A stretch of 22,997 nt of DNA from NCBI GenBank assembly GCA_017608295.1, contig JAFCGF010000032.1, forward strand, positions 1 through 22,997, read 5' to 3'. A program made the translations under genes and the position numbers. The stretch comes from Candidatus Woesearchaeota archaeon. GTDB lineage: Archaea; Nanoarchaeota; Nanoarchaeia; Woesearchaeales; JAGVZT01. Below are positions 22,500-22,997 of this stretch, piece by piece; positions within the stretch are counted from its first letter, which is position 1, and each line of letters starts with the position of its first letter. Below the pieces are notes generated by a model. It saw only the letters and a list, made by a program, of their open reading frames with translations. It had not been told where the DNA came from and did no database searches.

Positions 22500-22997
22500 C
22501 TACGCCTTAGGGCAAGCCGCGATGATTCGAATATGTGAACTGAGATTATTATTTCTTAGAAACTGCTGAAATTCCTTCCTCACTTTTCCCTCCGGACTAT
22601 CTGCAATTTGTCTAATGAAGCGAGGCAGGTTGATGTCAGAATCTTCAGCGCATGCATTGCGAACGATGTCCACATCAAGTTCTCCAGGGGTTTCGAGCTC
22701 AACTAATTCCAAACCACTTCGCTCAATCAGTCGGCGCATTCCCACCACAGAAATCAGATTAATGTGTTGAGGGGGGCACACACTCTTCGAATGATCCCAA
22801 AGGACCTGGATGTCAAAACCTGTTACAGTGAGCGTTGTAAATATAAGTATCCCGCCGGGTCTTATAATCTCTTTTACTGATAGCAAGAACTCTAAGGGGT
22901 TGTATAAATGCTCCATTACTTCAAATACGGTTACGACTGATGCACTGATTTCATTTTCATGTAAATCTTCCATAGCTTTTTCGATAACCGAAAAGCC
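22500..22997 (-). CDS. Class I SAM-dependent methyltransferase (5' part beyond right edge)
   Basis: The frame is open through the right edge; the internal ATG at 22973 is not the true start, because eight upstream codons (GFSVIEKA) read in frame. Visible are VVTVFEVMEHLYNPLEF (strand 4, Glu-Val-x-Glu-His), VKEIIRPGGILIFTTLT (motif III region) and a C-terminal PPQHINLISVVGMRRLIERSG, the Methyltransf_23 pattern of ubiquinone/sugar methyltransferases. Motif I lies outside the window. It precedes the aldolase gene by four bases, so it is in the same transcript; a sugar methyl donor role is likely, substrate unknown. Confidence 0.8.
   Translation of the reverse strand, partial: GFSVIEKAMEDLHENEISASVVTVFEVMEHLYNPLEFLLSVKEIIRPGGILIFTTLTVTGFDIQVLWDHSKSVCPPQHINLISVVGMRRLIERSGLELVELETPGELDVDIVRNACAEDSDINLPRFIRQIADSPEGKVRKEFQQFLRNNNLSSHIRIIAACPKA

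Overview
The window is a surface-polysaccharide (O-antigen, capsule or exopolysaccharide) biosynthesis locus. Every supported gene lies on the minus strand, so transcription would run from the right edge (22997) to the left edge (1). Gram-negative envelope chemistry (a KdsB-like CMP-ulosonate synthetase, a CDP-glucose module, and Wzz- and Wzy-like proteins) points to a Gram-negative bacterium. The dispersed ACGCAGAT repeats and GxxExxY debris recall Desulfobacterota, Nitrospirota or Planctomycetes-like genomes, but no marker here fixes the taxon. There are no rRNA or tRNA genes, CRISPR arrays, transposases or integrases.

Region A (22997 to about 16.6 kb) is a tight run of genes with gaps of 0-33 bases or short overlaps: a methyltransferase cut by the right edge, an HpcH/HpaI-type pyruvate aldolase, a KdsB-like CMP-sugar synthetase, a Gfo/Idh/MocA oxidoreductase, a GmhA-like SIS isomerase, a D-2-hydroxyacid dehydrogenase and an inositol-monophosphatase-like phosphatase. 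After a 126-base gap with a hairpin come a CmcI-like methyltransferase and a 640-residue protein resembling the TIGR04326 surface-carbohydrate family. I read this as a candidate route to an unusual CMP-activated ulosonic acid, with C-C bond formation by a pyruvate-type aldolase instead of a PEP-dependent KdsA/NeuB synthase. This is the most interesting part of the window.

Region B (about 14.64 to 10.1 kb) is visibly richer in G+C. It holds a CDP-6-deoxyhexose module: glucose-1-phosphate cytidylyltransferase (RfbF), CDP-glucose 4,6-dehydratase (RfbG), an RmlC-like cupin and an SDR reductase/epimerase. Its gaps contain debris: a frameshifted GxxExxY gene, a decayed coiled-coil/membrane-protein gene, copies of an ACGCAGAT repeat into which three genes terminate, and 7-mer and 8-mer quasi-tandem arrays.

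Region C (about 10.1 kb to the left edge) is A+T-rich and holds assembly genes: a GT2 and two GT4 glycosyltransferases, three class I methyltransferases (one frameshifted), a sulfatase-superfamily protein with an extra C-terminal domain, a long coiled-coil Wzz-like chain-length protein, and a polytopic Wzy/EpsG-like membrane protein that runs off the left edge.

A consistent overall model is: make unusual nucleotide sugars (regions A and B), transfer and decorate them with methyl and perhaps sulfate or phospho groups (region C plus the methyltransferases of region A), then polymerise and control length (Wzy/Wzz-like, left end). No flippase (Wzx) or ABC exporter is inside the window.
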